Positions 34,106 to 42,131 of a DNA stretch of 64,000 nucleotides are shown here, piece after piece. Numbering within the stretch: the stretch's first letter is position 1; each line of letters starts with the position of its first letter. This DNA comes from Streptomyces smaragdinus. Lineage in GTDB: Bacteria > Actinomycetota > Actinomycetes > Streptomycetales > Streptomycetaceae. The notes under the pieces were generated by a model. The model ran no database searches. It saw nothing but the letters and a program-made list of their open reading frames with translations, and was not told the origin of the DNA. Position numbers and translations under genes: made by a program. The DNA lies in NCBI RefSeq assembly GCF_009604385.1, contig NZ_WEGJ01000021.1:55801-119800 (forward strand), written 5' to 3'.

Positions 34106-36676
34106 GTGGCGGGTTTCAGGGCGCTGCTGATCGGCGCGACGGACTATCAGGACGACGCCATTCCGTCCCTTCCGTTCGTACCGGAGGACATGGCGAAGAT
34201 CGGCAAAGCACTCGAAGAGCGCGGATTCGATCCAGTGGACTTGCGCCGTCCGGAGCGGGGGACCACCGCAGGCTTCGTTGTCGGCACGGTGACGAAGTTT
34301 TTGAACAGTGCCAGGCCGGGTGACCTGCTCCTGGTCATGTTCAGCGGTCACGGCGTCCACTTCCAGGGCGACGACTATCTCCTGCCCGAAGACGCGCACG
34401 GCCACGTCCTGGACCGCACCGGAATCAAACTCGACTGGTCGGACGACATCTCGACCAGCGCCGCCGAACGCGTGGTGTTCTGCATCGACGCCTGCCGCGA
34501 GGGAATCCAGCGCGATTTCATGGCGGCCTCGGGTATCAGCAGATGGACCAAGCGCAAAATCGGTGCCGCGGCCAAGCGCAAGGTCGCATACGTCTACGCC
34601 TGCTCCCCCGGCGAGGTGGCACGCTTCGTCACCGGCAAGGAGTCGGTCCAGCCGGACGACGACATCGGCACGAAGCCGGGCGACAGCTTCAGCCTCTTCT
34701 CCCGGGCGCTCGCCGACACCGTCGCCGCCACCCGCATCAGCACCCTCGAACAACTGGAACAACACACCCAGGACCGCATCGATCGGATGCACCACGCGTA
34801 CGGAAAGCCCGGCGTACCCCAACAGCTGAGGGTGCTCACGGACGTCGACAAGGGAGACTTCCTCGTCTTCCCGGGACCGCCACCGACCCAGCTCCCCGAG
34901 CTCTCGATGGACCCCACACAGCCCATCACTCACTTCCAGCCCACCCAGCACCCCATGCTCTCCAAGGCCCTGGACGCCTCGGGCCTTCGCGACGTCTCCG
35001 TGCTGATGGGCTTCGCACTGCCGCTCAGCAGCACGAAAATCTCAGCCATACTGGCCGGTCAGGACCCCGTCAGCGGCGAGCCGTCGTATGTCGTGGTGGA
35101 GCTCAAGGACTGGAATCAAGTCGCTCCGGCAGACGGAATCCCCGCGCTGTGCCAGGCGGACGGCGGCAGCGAACCGGTCCTGAACCCGGTGGAACAGGTC
35201 CGAGCCTACGTCGACTACCTGACGGCGTTCCACGAGACACTCAGCCAACACCCCGACCGAGTCTCCGGCGTGGTGCTGCTGCCCAACACCACCAATACCA
35301 CCGCACGTGCGGTGCGCAGCGTCCCCGAGAACGAACGCGGACGCGCCTTCACCGCGGACCAGGCGGATGACTTCGCCGATTACCTCCGCCGGCGACTTGT
35401 GCCCTCCCCGACGAACAGGGCGACGGAACTGCTCGTAGAACCTGCCTCGAAGCCAACCACCCAACTCTTGAAGGTGGCGGCCCGGGAGATCATCGAGCAC
35501 GAGCAGTTCATCCTGCTCGACGCCCAGCGGGAGGCATACGAGCTGGTGCTCGGCGCTCTCCGGAAGGCGGACAGCGCCGGAGGCTCCGAGGTTGTCGTCG
35601 TGACCGGAGGCCCCGGTTCGGGAAAGAGCGTGATCGCCCTGTCCCTGCTCGGCGAACTCTTCCGGGAGGGCCGGAAGGTGATGCACGCGACCGGTTCACA
35701 GTCCTTCACGAAGACGCTCCGGAAGCTCGCCGGTCACCGACGCAGGAACGTACAGGCCCTCTTCAAGTACTTCAACAGCTTCATGACCGACAAGCACGGT
35801 CAGATCGACGTGCTGATCTGCGACGAGGCACACCGGCTGCGGGAAACCTCGGTCAACCGGTGGACCCGCTCCGAACAGCGGAAGACGAATCGCAGCCAGA
35901 TCGACGAACTGATCGACGCGGCAAAGGTGACGGTCTTCCTCCTGGACGAGCACCAGGTAGTGCGACCCGGCGAGGTGGGAACTGTCGCGGCGATCAAAGC
36001 GGCCACAGCCGCGCGCGGGGTGAGCTGCACCATGGTCTCGCTGGCCGACCAGTTCCGCTGCGGCGGCAGCGAGGCCTACCTCCAGTGGGTACTGAACCTA
36101 CTCGGACTCTCCCGCGGCAACCCCGGCCCCACTCGGTGGCAGCCTGACGGCAAGGTGATCCTCCGGATGGCATCAACCCCGGCCGAGATGGAGGCGTTCC
36201 TCAAGAAAAAGAAGGACGACAACCTCAGCGCCCGGATCTCCGCCGGCTACTGCTGGGAATGGACCAAGAAGCCCCTGCAGGACGGCAGTCTGGCAACCGA
36301 CGTGACGATCGGCGACTGGGCCAAGCCCTGGAACGTCCCCGGCGACAAGGCCGTCAACGGCGCCCCGCCCTCAGCCCTGTGGGCAACAGACCCCGGCGGC
36401 TTCGGCCAGGTCGGCTGCGTCTACACGGCCCAGGGTTTCGAGTACGACTGGAGCGGCGTAATCCTGGGCCCGGACCTGGTCTGGCGCACCGACAAATGGG
36501 TATTGAATCGCGACGCCTCCTGGGACCCCGCCTTCACGAAAACCACCCCGGACGCGGAGGTGGACCGCCTGATCCGCAACGCGTACAAGGTCCTGCTGAC
36601 CCGAGGCAAGGCAGGGACAATCGTGTACTCGACCGACGCGGAGACCCGGGAACTGTTGCATCGCCTCATCGGGTGA
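34106..36676 (+). CDS. caspase-like peptidase / PD-(D/E)XK nuclease / DUF2075 helicase fusion
   Basis: 856 residues from GTG 34106 (AGGGG upstream). Residues 1-270: caspase-like p20 domain with MFSGHG (His82) and FCIDACRE (Cys130). Residues about 290-440: nuclease domain with the pattern Asp320 (AGQD), Glu332-Leu-Lys334 (VVVELKDW), as in nucleases fused to DUF2075. Residues about 470-856: DUF2075 SF1-type helicase, Walker A GGPGSGKS (501-508), Walker B LICDEAH (Asp573-Glu574), LADQFRCGGSEAYL, ISAGYCWEW, VYTAQGFEYDWSGVILGPDL, and the arginine region KVLLTRG. All catalytic residues are intact. Predicted role: sense or unwind foreign nucleic acid, cut it, and trigger proteolysis. I know of no characterised system with this composition. 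Confidence 0.88.
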   Translation: MAGFRALLIGATDYQDDAIPSLPFVPEDMAKIGKALEERGFDPVDLRRPERGTTAGFVVGTVTKFLNSARPGDLLLVMFSGHGVHFQGDDYLLPEDAHGHVLDRTGIKLDWSDDISTSAAERVVFCIDACREGIQRDFMAASGISRWTKRKIGAAAKRKVAYVYACSPGEVARFVTGKESVQPDDDIGTKPGDSFSLFSRALADTVAATRISTLEQLEQHTQDRIDRMHHAYGKPGVPQQLRVLTDVDKGDFLVFPGPPPTQLPELSMDPTQPITHFQPTQHPMLSKALDASGLRDVSVLMGFALPLSSTKISAILAGQDPVSGEPSYVVVELKDWNQVAPADGIPALCQADGGSEPVLNPVEQVRAYVDYLTAFHETLSQHPDRVSGVVLLPNTTNTTARAVRSVPENERGRAFTADQADDFADYLRRRLVPSPTNRATELLVEPASKPTTQLLKVAAREIIEHEQFILLDAQREAYELVLGALRKADSAGGSEVVVVTGGPGSGKSVIALSLLGELFREGRKVMHATGSQSFTKTLRKLAGHRRRNVQALFKYFNSFMTDKHGQIDVLICDEAHRLRETSVNRWTRSEQRKTNRSQIDELIDAAKVTVFLLDEHQVVRPGEVGTVAAIKAATAARGVSCTMVSLADQFRCGGSEAYLQWVLNLLGLSRGNPGPTRWQPDGKVILRMASTPAEMEAFLKKKKDDNLSARISAGYCWEWTKKPLQDGSLATDVTIGDWAKPWNVPGDKAVNGAPPSALWATDPGGFGQVGCVYTAQGFEYDWSGVILGPDLVWRTDKWVLNRDASWDPAFTKTTPDAEVDRLIRNAYKVLLTRGKAGTIVYSTDAETRELLHRLIG

Positions 36677-36759
36677 CGGTCTGGCCGATGATGGCGCGGT
36701 CAGGCATCGAAGCATCAACAACAATCCGGCGCCTGTCCGTTGTGTGTCACAATCACGCT

Positions 36760-37479
36760 GTGCTACTGACTTACGTCGACGAATCGTACGACCAGGATCA
36801 CTACTGGATGGTCGCGTTAGTCGTGGCCGAAGGGCACCTGCGCCCGTTGCACAGAGCGCTCGACGCTGTCGTCGGCAAAGCAGCTGACAGCTACCCGGTG
36901 GACCCGTACGCCGAACTGCACGGCCACGCGCTGGTACAGGCGCGGGACGACTGGGAGCGTATGGGGAACAAGGGCAGCAACATGATCCGCGCTCGGATCG
37001 GCATCTACGCCGACGCGATGCGCGCGATCGGCTCGCACGACGTCCGGATCATCGTGCGAGGCCTTGACCTCCCCGCACATTTCGCCTCCCAGGAGTCGTC
37101 GGTCCCGCCCCACCAACTGGTCCTCATGCACTTGCTCGAGCAGATCTGTGACCATGTGGAGCAGCGCGAGACGCTTGGCCTCGTGATCGCGGACGAGATC
37201 GAGGGTGCGGACGACCATCGCAGCCACTTCCGCGACTACCAGACCGTCGGAACGGGCGGGACCATAAGCAGCAAACTGCCCTGTCTGGTGGATACGATCC
37301 ACTTCGCGCCGTCGAAGGCGAGCCGACTGTTGCAGGCCGCCGATCTGGTGGCGTACCTCCACCGTCGGCTGACCGCGGGACAGGACCGGGATCCGCGAGC
37401 ACGCAAGGCAAACGAGAAGCTCTGGTCGCTGGTGGCACCACGGGTCACGCACCTCGAATGTTGGACACCGCAAGCCTGA
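36760..37479 (+). CDS. DUF3800 domain protein (RNase H-like fold)
   Basis: 239 residues from GTG 36760; ATG 36688 or 36691 are alternatives that add poorly conserved residues. The family signature LLTYVDESYD gives the first acidic pair, with a later acidic region (GLVIADEIEGADDHRSHFRD) and a C-terminal QAADLVAYLHRR helix, the pattern of DUF3800 proteins with an RNase H-like nuclease fold. No RBS is visible before GTG 36760, so translation may be leaderless or use a longer start. It is the third gene of the caspase locus, 83 bases after the fusion gene. Confidence 0.82.
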   Translation: MLLTYVDESYDQDHYWMVALVVAEGHLRPLHRALDAVVGKAADSYPVDPYAELHGHALVQARDDWERMGNKGSNMIRARIGIYADAMRAIGSHDVRIIVRGLDLPAHFASQESSVPPHQLVLMHLLEQICDHVEQRETLGLVIADEIEGADDHRSHFRDYQTVGTGGTISSKLPCLVDTIHFAPSKASRLLQAADLVAYLHRRLTAGQDRDPRARKANEKLWSLVAPRVTHLECWTPQA

Positions 37480-37510
37480 CCACCTGCCCACGCGGACCCC
37501 ACAAGCACGA

Positions 37511-37532
37511 AGGCCCCGCATCCGCGGGGCCT
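37511..37532. terminator. hairpin terminator after the DUF3800 gene
   Basis: AGGCCCCGC (37511-37519) pairs with GCGGGGCCT (37524-37532) across a four-base loop, 31 bases after the DUF3800 stop. It marks the end of the caspase operon. Confidence 0.75.
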
Positions 37533-37623
37533 AAGGCGATCCGGGCGTCAGGTGCTGTCGACGTCCCTGCTGTCGAGGCTAGCACGGGGGGACCTCGGAT
37601 GCCCTCCGCGCAGCGGAATACAC

Positions 37624-37645
37624 CGTCCGTCCGGGTGACGGATCA
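37624..37645 (+). repeat. 22-base direct repeat, copy A
   Basis: CGTCCGTCCGGGTGACGGAT plus CA; the second copy at 38037-38058 matches at 20 of 22 positions. The two copies bracket the pglZ and DUF3800 remnants, so they may mark the ends of a deletion or insertion. Confidence 0.55.
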
Positions 37646-37679
37646 TCACAGCTCGGCGAAGAACCGAGGTACCCCCGGC

Positions 37680-37941
37680 CTACTCCTCGAGTCCGAACTG
37701 GGTCTTCAGCCAGGTCAGGTTGAGCCTCAGCGTCTTGTTGTCCGGAAGGAGCTCCAGTACCTGGATTCCATCGGTGTTCAGAAGCTGGGTGAGGACGGTG
37801 GCGTAGCCGCGAGCGCGGGTCGGCGGCAGGCCGGCGGCAGCGGCCACGGCCGTCAGCGGGAGGGTGTTGCTCTCCCAGAGCGCCGCGAGGGCCTGGCGGA
37901 GCTTGTCCGGGTCCTGTCGGCGCGGGAGGAGCGCGAGTTGG
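37680..37941 (-). pseudogene. BREX PglZ C-terminal remnant
   Basis: About 87 codons ending at stop 37680. The translation (DKLRQALAALWESNTLPLTA; LLNTDGIQVLELLPDNKTLR; LNLTWLKTQFGLEE) resembles the C-terminal winged-helix end of BREX-2-type PglZ phosphatases, including the closing LxxQFGL. No PglZ catalytic domain or other BREX gene is present. The fragment is cut at about 37941 by the end of another remnant on the opposite strand. The family call rests on memory of the C-terminal pattern only. Confidence 0.5.
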
Positions 37942-37992
37942 CCGGTGGCGCCGCGCGTCACGCACAAGGAGTGCTGGACACCGCGGGACTGA
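37942..37992 (+). pseudogene. 3'-end remnant of a second DUF3800 gene
   Basis: Fifty-one bases that match the last 51 bases of the intact DUF3800 gene (37429-37479) at 39 positions. The encoded ends are APRVTHKECWTPRD-stop versus APRVTHLECWTPQA-stop. Only the final exon-like tail survives. It shows that a paralogous DUF3800 gene once stood here and was deleted. Confidence 0.7.
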
Positions 37993-38036
37993 TCCGCCCG
38001 TCCCCGGTGTGGGCCTCCCGGCACAGGCGCACGGAT

Positions 38037-38058
38037 CGTCCGTCCGGGTGATGGTTCA
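38037..38058 (+). repeat. 22-base direct repeat, copy B
   Basis: Second copy of the 37624-37645 sequence, differing at two positions. It lies five bases beyond the SEC-C gene stop (38063) in that gene's direction of transcription. Confidence 0.55.
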
Positions 38059-38062
38059 ACGG

Positions 38063-39143
38063 TCAGTTCCTCGCCGGGGCGCCGCAGCACTTCTTGTACT
38101 TGCGGCCCGAGTCGCACCAGCACGGGCCGTTGCGTGGTGGGGGCCATGCCGACGTCTGCTCCGGGTGGGTGTCCACGATGTGCCGGCTGAACGCCCGGCG
38201 GGTTTCCGGATCGTCCGCGTCGCGGTACTCGCGGGCGGCGAACCTCTCGTACGCGGTCAGTCGCGCTGACCAGATGCACCCGGACGACGCCGGCGTCGGC
38301 GTAGGCGCGGGCGTCGGACTCCAGCCGCTCGGCGTACGCGGTGTAGTCGTCGCCGTAGGAGTCGGTGGACCGCGGCCAGCGGGCGCGTACGGCCGCGAAG
38401 TCCGGGCGTACCCAGCGCAGCACGACTCCGTCGAAGGGGCCGCCGTCGTCGGGCACCTCCACCCGTCGGCCCGGGGGCAGTCCGTCCAGCGCCGCCATCA
38501 GCGCCTCGCCCGCCGCGCTGAGTTCAGCCTCCGCCTCGGCCTCGGCGGCCAGGTCCTCGTCGGTGAGCGGAAGGCCGAGTTCCCGGCGCAGAAACGCCCG
38601 GCTGGTCCGCAGCCCGCGGCTGAGCTCTGCGGCCGCGCCGTCGCCGGTGGGGTCGGCCTCCCGTGCGGCCGGGTGGTCCAGGCCGGCCAGGCACCAGTCG
38701 AGGGCACGGTCGGACCTGCGGATGTCGGAGAGCATGGCGACCATGGCGTCGTAGACCTCCAGGGCGTCCGCCGCAGCGCCGCCCGGCCCGGCCAGTTCCT
38801 CGCGCAGAACCTGCTCGGCCTCTCCGGCCTCCTGGTCCCGGCCCAGCGCGTACAGCACCTCCACCGCCCCGATCCCCGCCTGCCGCCCGGCCGGTCCGCC
38901 GAGCACGGCCGCCCGCGTGAACAGCTCCAGCGCCTTGGCCGGGTCGCCGCCGCCCCGGCGGCGTTCGCCGCGGGCGGCCAGCCACCCGGTGTCGACCAGG
39001 GCCTGTGCCAGGTCCCCGTCAGTGGGGTGTTCTTCGACCCACCGCTCGAATTGCATCACCGTCGGCCGTCCGCCCAGCGATGCACGGAACTTCTCGTACG
39101 GGGTGTCGACGGCCCGGGGCGTCGGATCATGCGTGGCGCTCAT
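38063..39143 (-). pseudogene. SEC-C motif protein, frameshifted
   Basis: ATG 39143 opens a frame that reads cleanly (MSATHDPTPRAVDTPYEKFR; helical, TPR-like central region) until about 38266. The natural continuation then switches to another frame, LTAYERFAAREYRDADDPET, and ends in a classic SEC-C zinc motif GPCWCDSGRKYKKCCG before stop 38063. One extra base (or two missing) near 38258-38266 explains the break. Intact relatives carry a C-terminal SEC-C zinc finger for nucleic-acid or protein binding. It is either a recent pseudogene or a sequencing error; the unshifted frame would read on into the pglZ remnant. Confidence 0.75.
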
Positions 39144-39263
39144 GTCCACAGGCTAGGGCGGTCCCGACGGCCCAAGTTCCTTTGGGTTTCCGGTCATACG
39201 CCGGGTCGGCCTCTGTGGTAAGGGGTGAGGGCCCCCACTGCGGCGGTGTCCTGCTTGGCCGAC

Positions 39264-40433
39264 TCATGACTGGGGGACGCCCAGTTCGTCGAAGCGGCGA
39301 ATGAGTGCGGGCTTTCCCCGGTGGGCGGCGCGCAGTTCCGCGGCTCTGTGCTCGAAGTCGGCCGTGCTGCCCTGCCGGGCGTGCAGCGCGCGCAGATCGT
39401 CGAGCAGGGCGGCGGCTTGATCGTAGGCGGCCGGTTTGCGTTGGTCGATGAACGCGTCGACCCGGCGCCAGGCGGCCGGCTGGTCGAGGGCCAGGCGGTC
39501 CAGCCGCTCGTTACGGGCTTCGGCGACCGCCTGTGCGCGAGCCTGCTCCTCCGCCCGGCGAGCGGCTCGCTCCCGTGCGGTCCGCTCGGTGCGGTGCTGG
39601 TGGGCGGCGTCCAGGAGTTCGGCAGCGTTGCGGCGGGTCCGGACGGCGTCCTCACGGGTGGTGTGCAGGGACTGCCGGAAGCGAGCGAGGAGTCCCGGGC
39701 CCGGCGAGCGGCCGAGAGCCGCCTGGAGCAGCAGTGCGTTCTTCTCGCGGGCGGGGAGGCCGGCGATGAAGGCTGCCAGGCGGTCGGGGTCGGTCTCCGG
39801 AGCGGTAGCGGCGGCGCTGCCGGAAGCGGCGGCGGCCAGCAGGTCCGGCGGGACGCGAAGGAAGTCCGCGAGCGCCCGCTGCGGCCCGGTCAGCTCCGAC
39901 AGCCCGTCGGGCACCGGCGGTTCCATTTCGCGCCGGTACTCCTCTTCGTCGTCGTCCGCGAGTTCCCAGACCGCGACGGCGGCCAGCCACGCCAGGTACA
40001 GCGGGCGCATGTCTCCGGCCGCGAGCTCGGCCCGGAGCCCGGCGAACGAGGCGAGCTCGAAGGACGTCCCGAAGTCCCACTCGGCGCCGTCCTCCCCGTC
40101 GAGGGAGAAATCCAGCAGGGTGTGACCGCCACGCGTCCACACCGAGAGAGTCTCTTCCAGCGCGTAGCGCTGCGCGACCCGTGTCGGGAGGGTGGCTGCA
40201 GGCAGGCGCAGTACCAGGCGGCGGCTGCCCCAGTTCGCGTAGTGGAGGTGGGCGTCGTAGAACCGCTCCACGAGCTTGGTGGTATCGCCGTGGAAATCAC
40301 CGAAGTGGTACTCGTTGACAAAGCTGGTGGCGGTGATCGTCGCTCGCGTGGACAGCGCCCTGACCTGGGCGATCTCGGATTTCGACAGCGGGCGGTCAAC
40401 GGCCAGGAACTCGTAGTACTGGTACTCGCTCAC
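39264..40433 (-). CDS. uncharacterised conserved protein
   Basis: 389 residues from GTG 40433 (AGGA about nine bases upstream). The conserved N-terminus reads SEYQYYEFLAVDRPLSKSEI, followed by VRALSTRATITATSFVNEYH and FGDFHGDTTKLVERFYDAHL. A long Arg/Glu/Ala-rich helical, possibly coiled-coil part comes after residue 260 (ARERAARRAEEQARAQAVAE). No catalytic motif is evident. It is divergent from the Wadjet operon across 177 bases, and its homologues tend to lie in accessory gene clusters. Confidence 0.75.
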   Translation of the reverse strand: MSEYQYYEFLAVDRPLSKSEIAQVRALSTRATITATSFVNEYHFGDFHGDTTKLVERFYDAHLHYANWGSRRLVLRLPAATLPTRVAQRYALEETLSVWTRGGHTLLDFSLDGEDGAEWDFGTSFELASFAGLRAELAAGDMRPLYLAWLAAVAVWELADDDEEEYRREMEPPVPDGLSELTGPQRALADFLRVPPDLLAAAASGSAAATAPETDPDRLAAFIAGLPAREKNALLLQAALGRSPGPGLLARFRQSLHTTREDAVRTRRNAAELLDAAHQHRTERTARERAARRAEEQARAQAVAEARNERLDRLALDQPAAWRRVDAFIDQRKPAAYDQAAALLDDLRALHARQGSTADFEHRAAELRAAHRGKPALIRRFDELGVPQS

Positions 40434-40610
40434 GGCCCGGCATCCTAAGCGGCGCCCGCGGTGTCGTGGGATGCCGGGTGAGCTGCCGGCGGTACGACCG
40501 ACCGAAGCAGGCATATCCGGCATCTCGCCGCCTCACCCCGCGGAACCCGGACAGCCACTCACAAACACCTCGTACCCTGTTCCCAGTCATGGCACAGCAC
40601 AGGAGGCGCG

Positions 40611-42131
40611 TTGGACCACTCGATGCGGGTCCCCTCCGACATGTTCCGGTTCACCACCGGGGAGCTCGCGCCGCTCTACAGCGCCATCCTGCACGCCTTC
40701 GGTGAGGCGAACGAGCGGCTGGAGACCGCGCTCTCCCTCGACGAGGTACGCGAGCGGCTGCGCGGCGTGGGCTGGTTCGACGCGCTCACCGACGAGGACC
40801 TCGTGGCCGCCCTGACGAAGCTGCGCGAGTGGAGGCTGCTGGACGCCGTCCAGAACCACGCCGGTAATTACCGCACCGCCGAGGAGTACGAGCGGCGGAA
40901 TCTCCAGTACTCGCTGACCCGACATGGCGAGGCCGCCTTCGCCGGAGTGCAGCACGCGCTCGCCTTCCTGTCCTCCTCCGGCGCGCTGCAGACGGCCGTA
41001 CTCGACGCGATCGCCGATCGGCTGAGTGCCCTCGCCGTGCTGCTCGCCGACCCCGCCTCAGCCGACCGAAAGGTGTTCAGCACCCTGCAGGAGCTCGAGA
41101 CCCATCTGGACGCGCTGCGCTCGGGCACCAAGCAGTTCAACAGCGAGCTGCAGCGCCTGCTGCACGCCGACGGTGCCGACCTCGCCGTCTTCCACGAGGT
41201 GAAGGCGGCCACGGTGGCGTACCTCCAGGAGTTCCTCAGCCACCTCGACCAGCGCGCCCACGCCATCGCGACCGCGGTGGCCCGCGTCGAGGAGCTCGGC
41301 GTGGACACGCTGCACGAACGGGCGCTGGCCGGCGCCGAGCTGCCCCCGCTGGCGGGCGGCGACCCCGCGCCCGCCTGGCTGGCGGTGCGGCGGGCCCGCT
41401 GGGACGGTCTGCGTGCCTGGTTCCTGCCGTCGGACGGTGCGCCGCCCAGGGTGGAGCAGCTGCACGACGTGGCGCGGCGGGCGATCGTCACGCTGCTGCA
41501 GGTCCTGGACCGCATCACGCAGACCCGGCGGCGGGCGTCCAGTGCCGCGGAGGACTTCCGCGAGCTGGCGCGGTGGTTCGCGCTGGCCCCGGGCGACGAG
41601 GACCTGCACCGGCTGTGGTCCACGGCGTTCGGGCTCTCGCCGGCCCGCCACGCCCATCTCGTGCACGGCGATCCCGAGACCGTTCCCGGAGGCAGCAGCT
41701 GGGGTGACGCCCCGCCGGTGGAGGTGTCGGCCCTGCTGCGTACCGGTGGCCGTACCGAGCGCTACGCGCGCACCGGACGGGTCCGTGATGTGGCGGCCGT
41801 GCGGTCGGCCCGGGCCGGGCGGGCGCAGGCGGAGCGGGCGGAGCTGGAGGCGGCCTGGGACCTGTTGTGCACCGCCGCTCCGGTACGGCTGTCCCAGTTC
41901 GGCGCCCTGGACGACCGGGTCTTCGAACGGCTGCTGGACCTGCTGGGCCGCGCGCTCGCCGCCGGCCCCGACGCCGTGGGCGTGCGGCGGGCCGCGACCG
42001 GTGACGGGCTGGTGGAGGTCGTGCTGGCACCCCCGCGGGGTCCCGGACAGGCTGTTCTGACCACGCCCCGGGGGCGTCTCACCGCACCGGACTATGTCGT
42101 GGAGATCCATCCGGCGGGCGCGGCCGTATGA
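40611..42131 (+). CDS. jetA: Wadjet JetA (DUF2397/TIGR02677), kleisin-like subunit
   Basis: 506 residues from TTG 40611 (AGGAGG four bases upstream; ATG 40623 is an alternative). N-terminal MFRFTTGELAPLYSAILHAF and LEWRLLDAVQ-type winged-helix, long helical middle (AVFHEVKAATVAYLQEFLSH), and C-terminal VEVVLAPPRGPGQAVLTTPR, as in TIGR02677. In the Wadjet plasmid-defence complex this is the kleisin that closes the SMC ring. The stop overlaps the jetB start as ATGA. The gene order jetA-jetB-jetC-jetD is that of the DUF2397/2398/2399-containing type (type II in the usual scheme). Confidence 0.92.
   Translation: MDHSMRVPSDMFRFTTGELAPLYSAILHAFGEANERLETALSLDEVRERLRGVGWFDALTDEDLVAALTKLREWRLLDAVQNHAGNYRTAEEYERRNLQYSLTRHGEAAFAGVQHALAFLSSSGALQTAVLDAIADRLSALAVLLADPASADRKVFSTLQELETHLDALRSGTKQFNSELQRLLHADGADLAVFHEVKAATVAYLQEFLSHLDQRAHAIATAVARVEELGVDTLHERALAGAELPPLAGGDPAPAWLAVRRARWDGLRAWFLPSDGAPPRVEQLHDVARRAIVTLLQVLDRITQTRRRASSAAEDFRELARWFALAPGDEDLHRLWSTAFGLSPARHAHLVHGDPETVPGGSSWGDAPPVEVSALLRTGGRTERYARTGRVRDVAAVRSARAGRAQAERAELEAAWDLLCTAAPVRLSQFGALDDRVFERLLDLLGRALAAGPDAVGVRRAATGDGLVEVVLAPPRGPGQAVLTTPRGRLTAPDYVVEIHPAGAAV

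Noticed and set aside
37680..39149. A single 489-residue frame on the minus strand
   Set aside because: It is a chance read-through: the first part is the SEC-C gene up to its frameshift, the middle is out-of-frame SEC-C and intergenic sequence, and the last 87 codons are the PglZ-like remnant.
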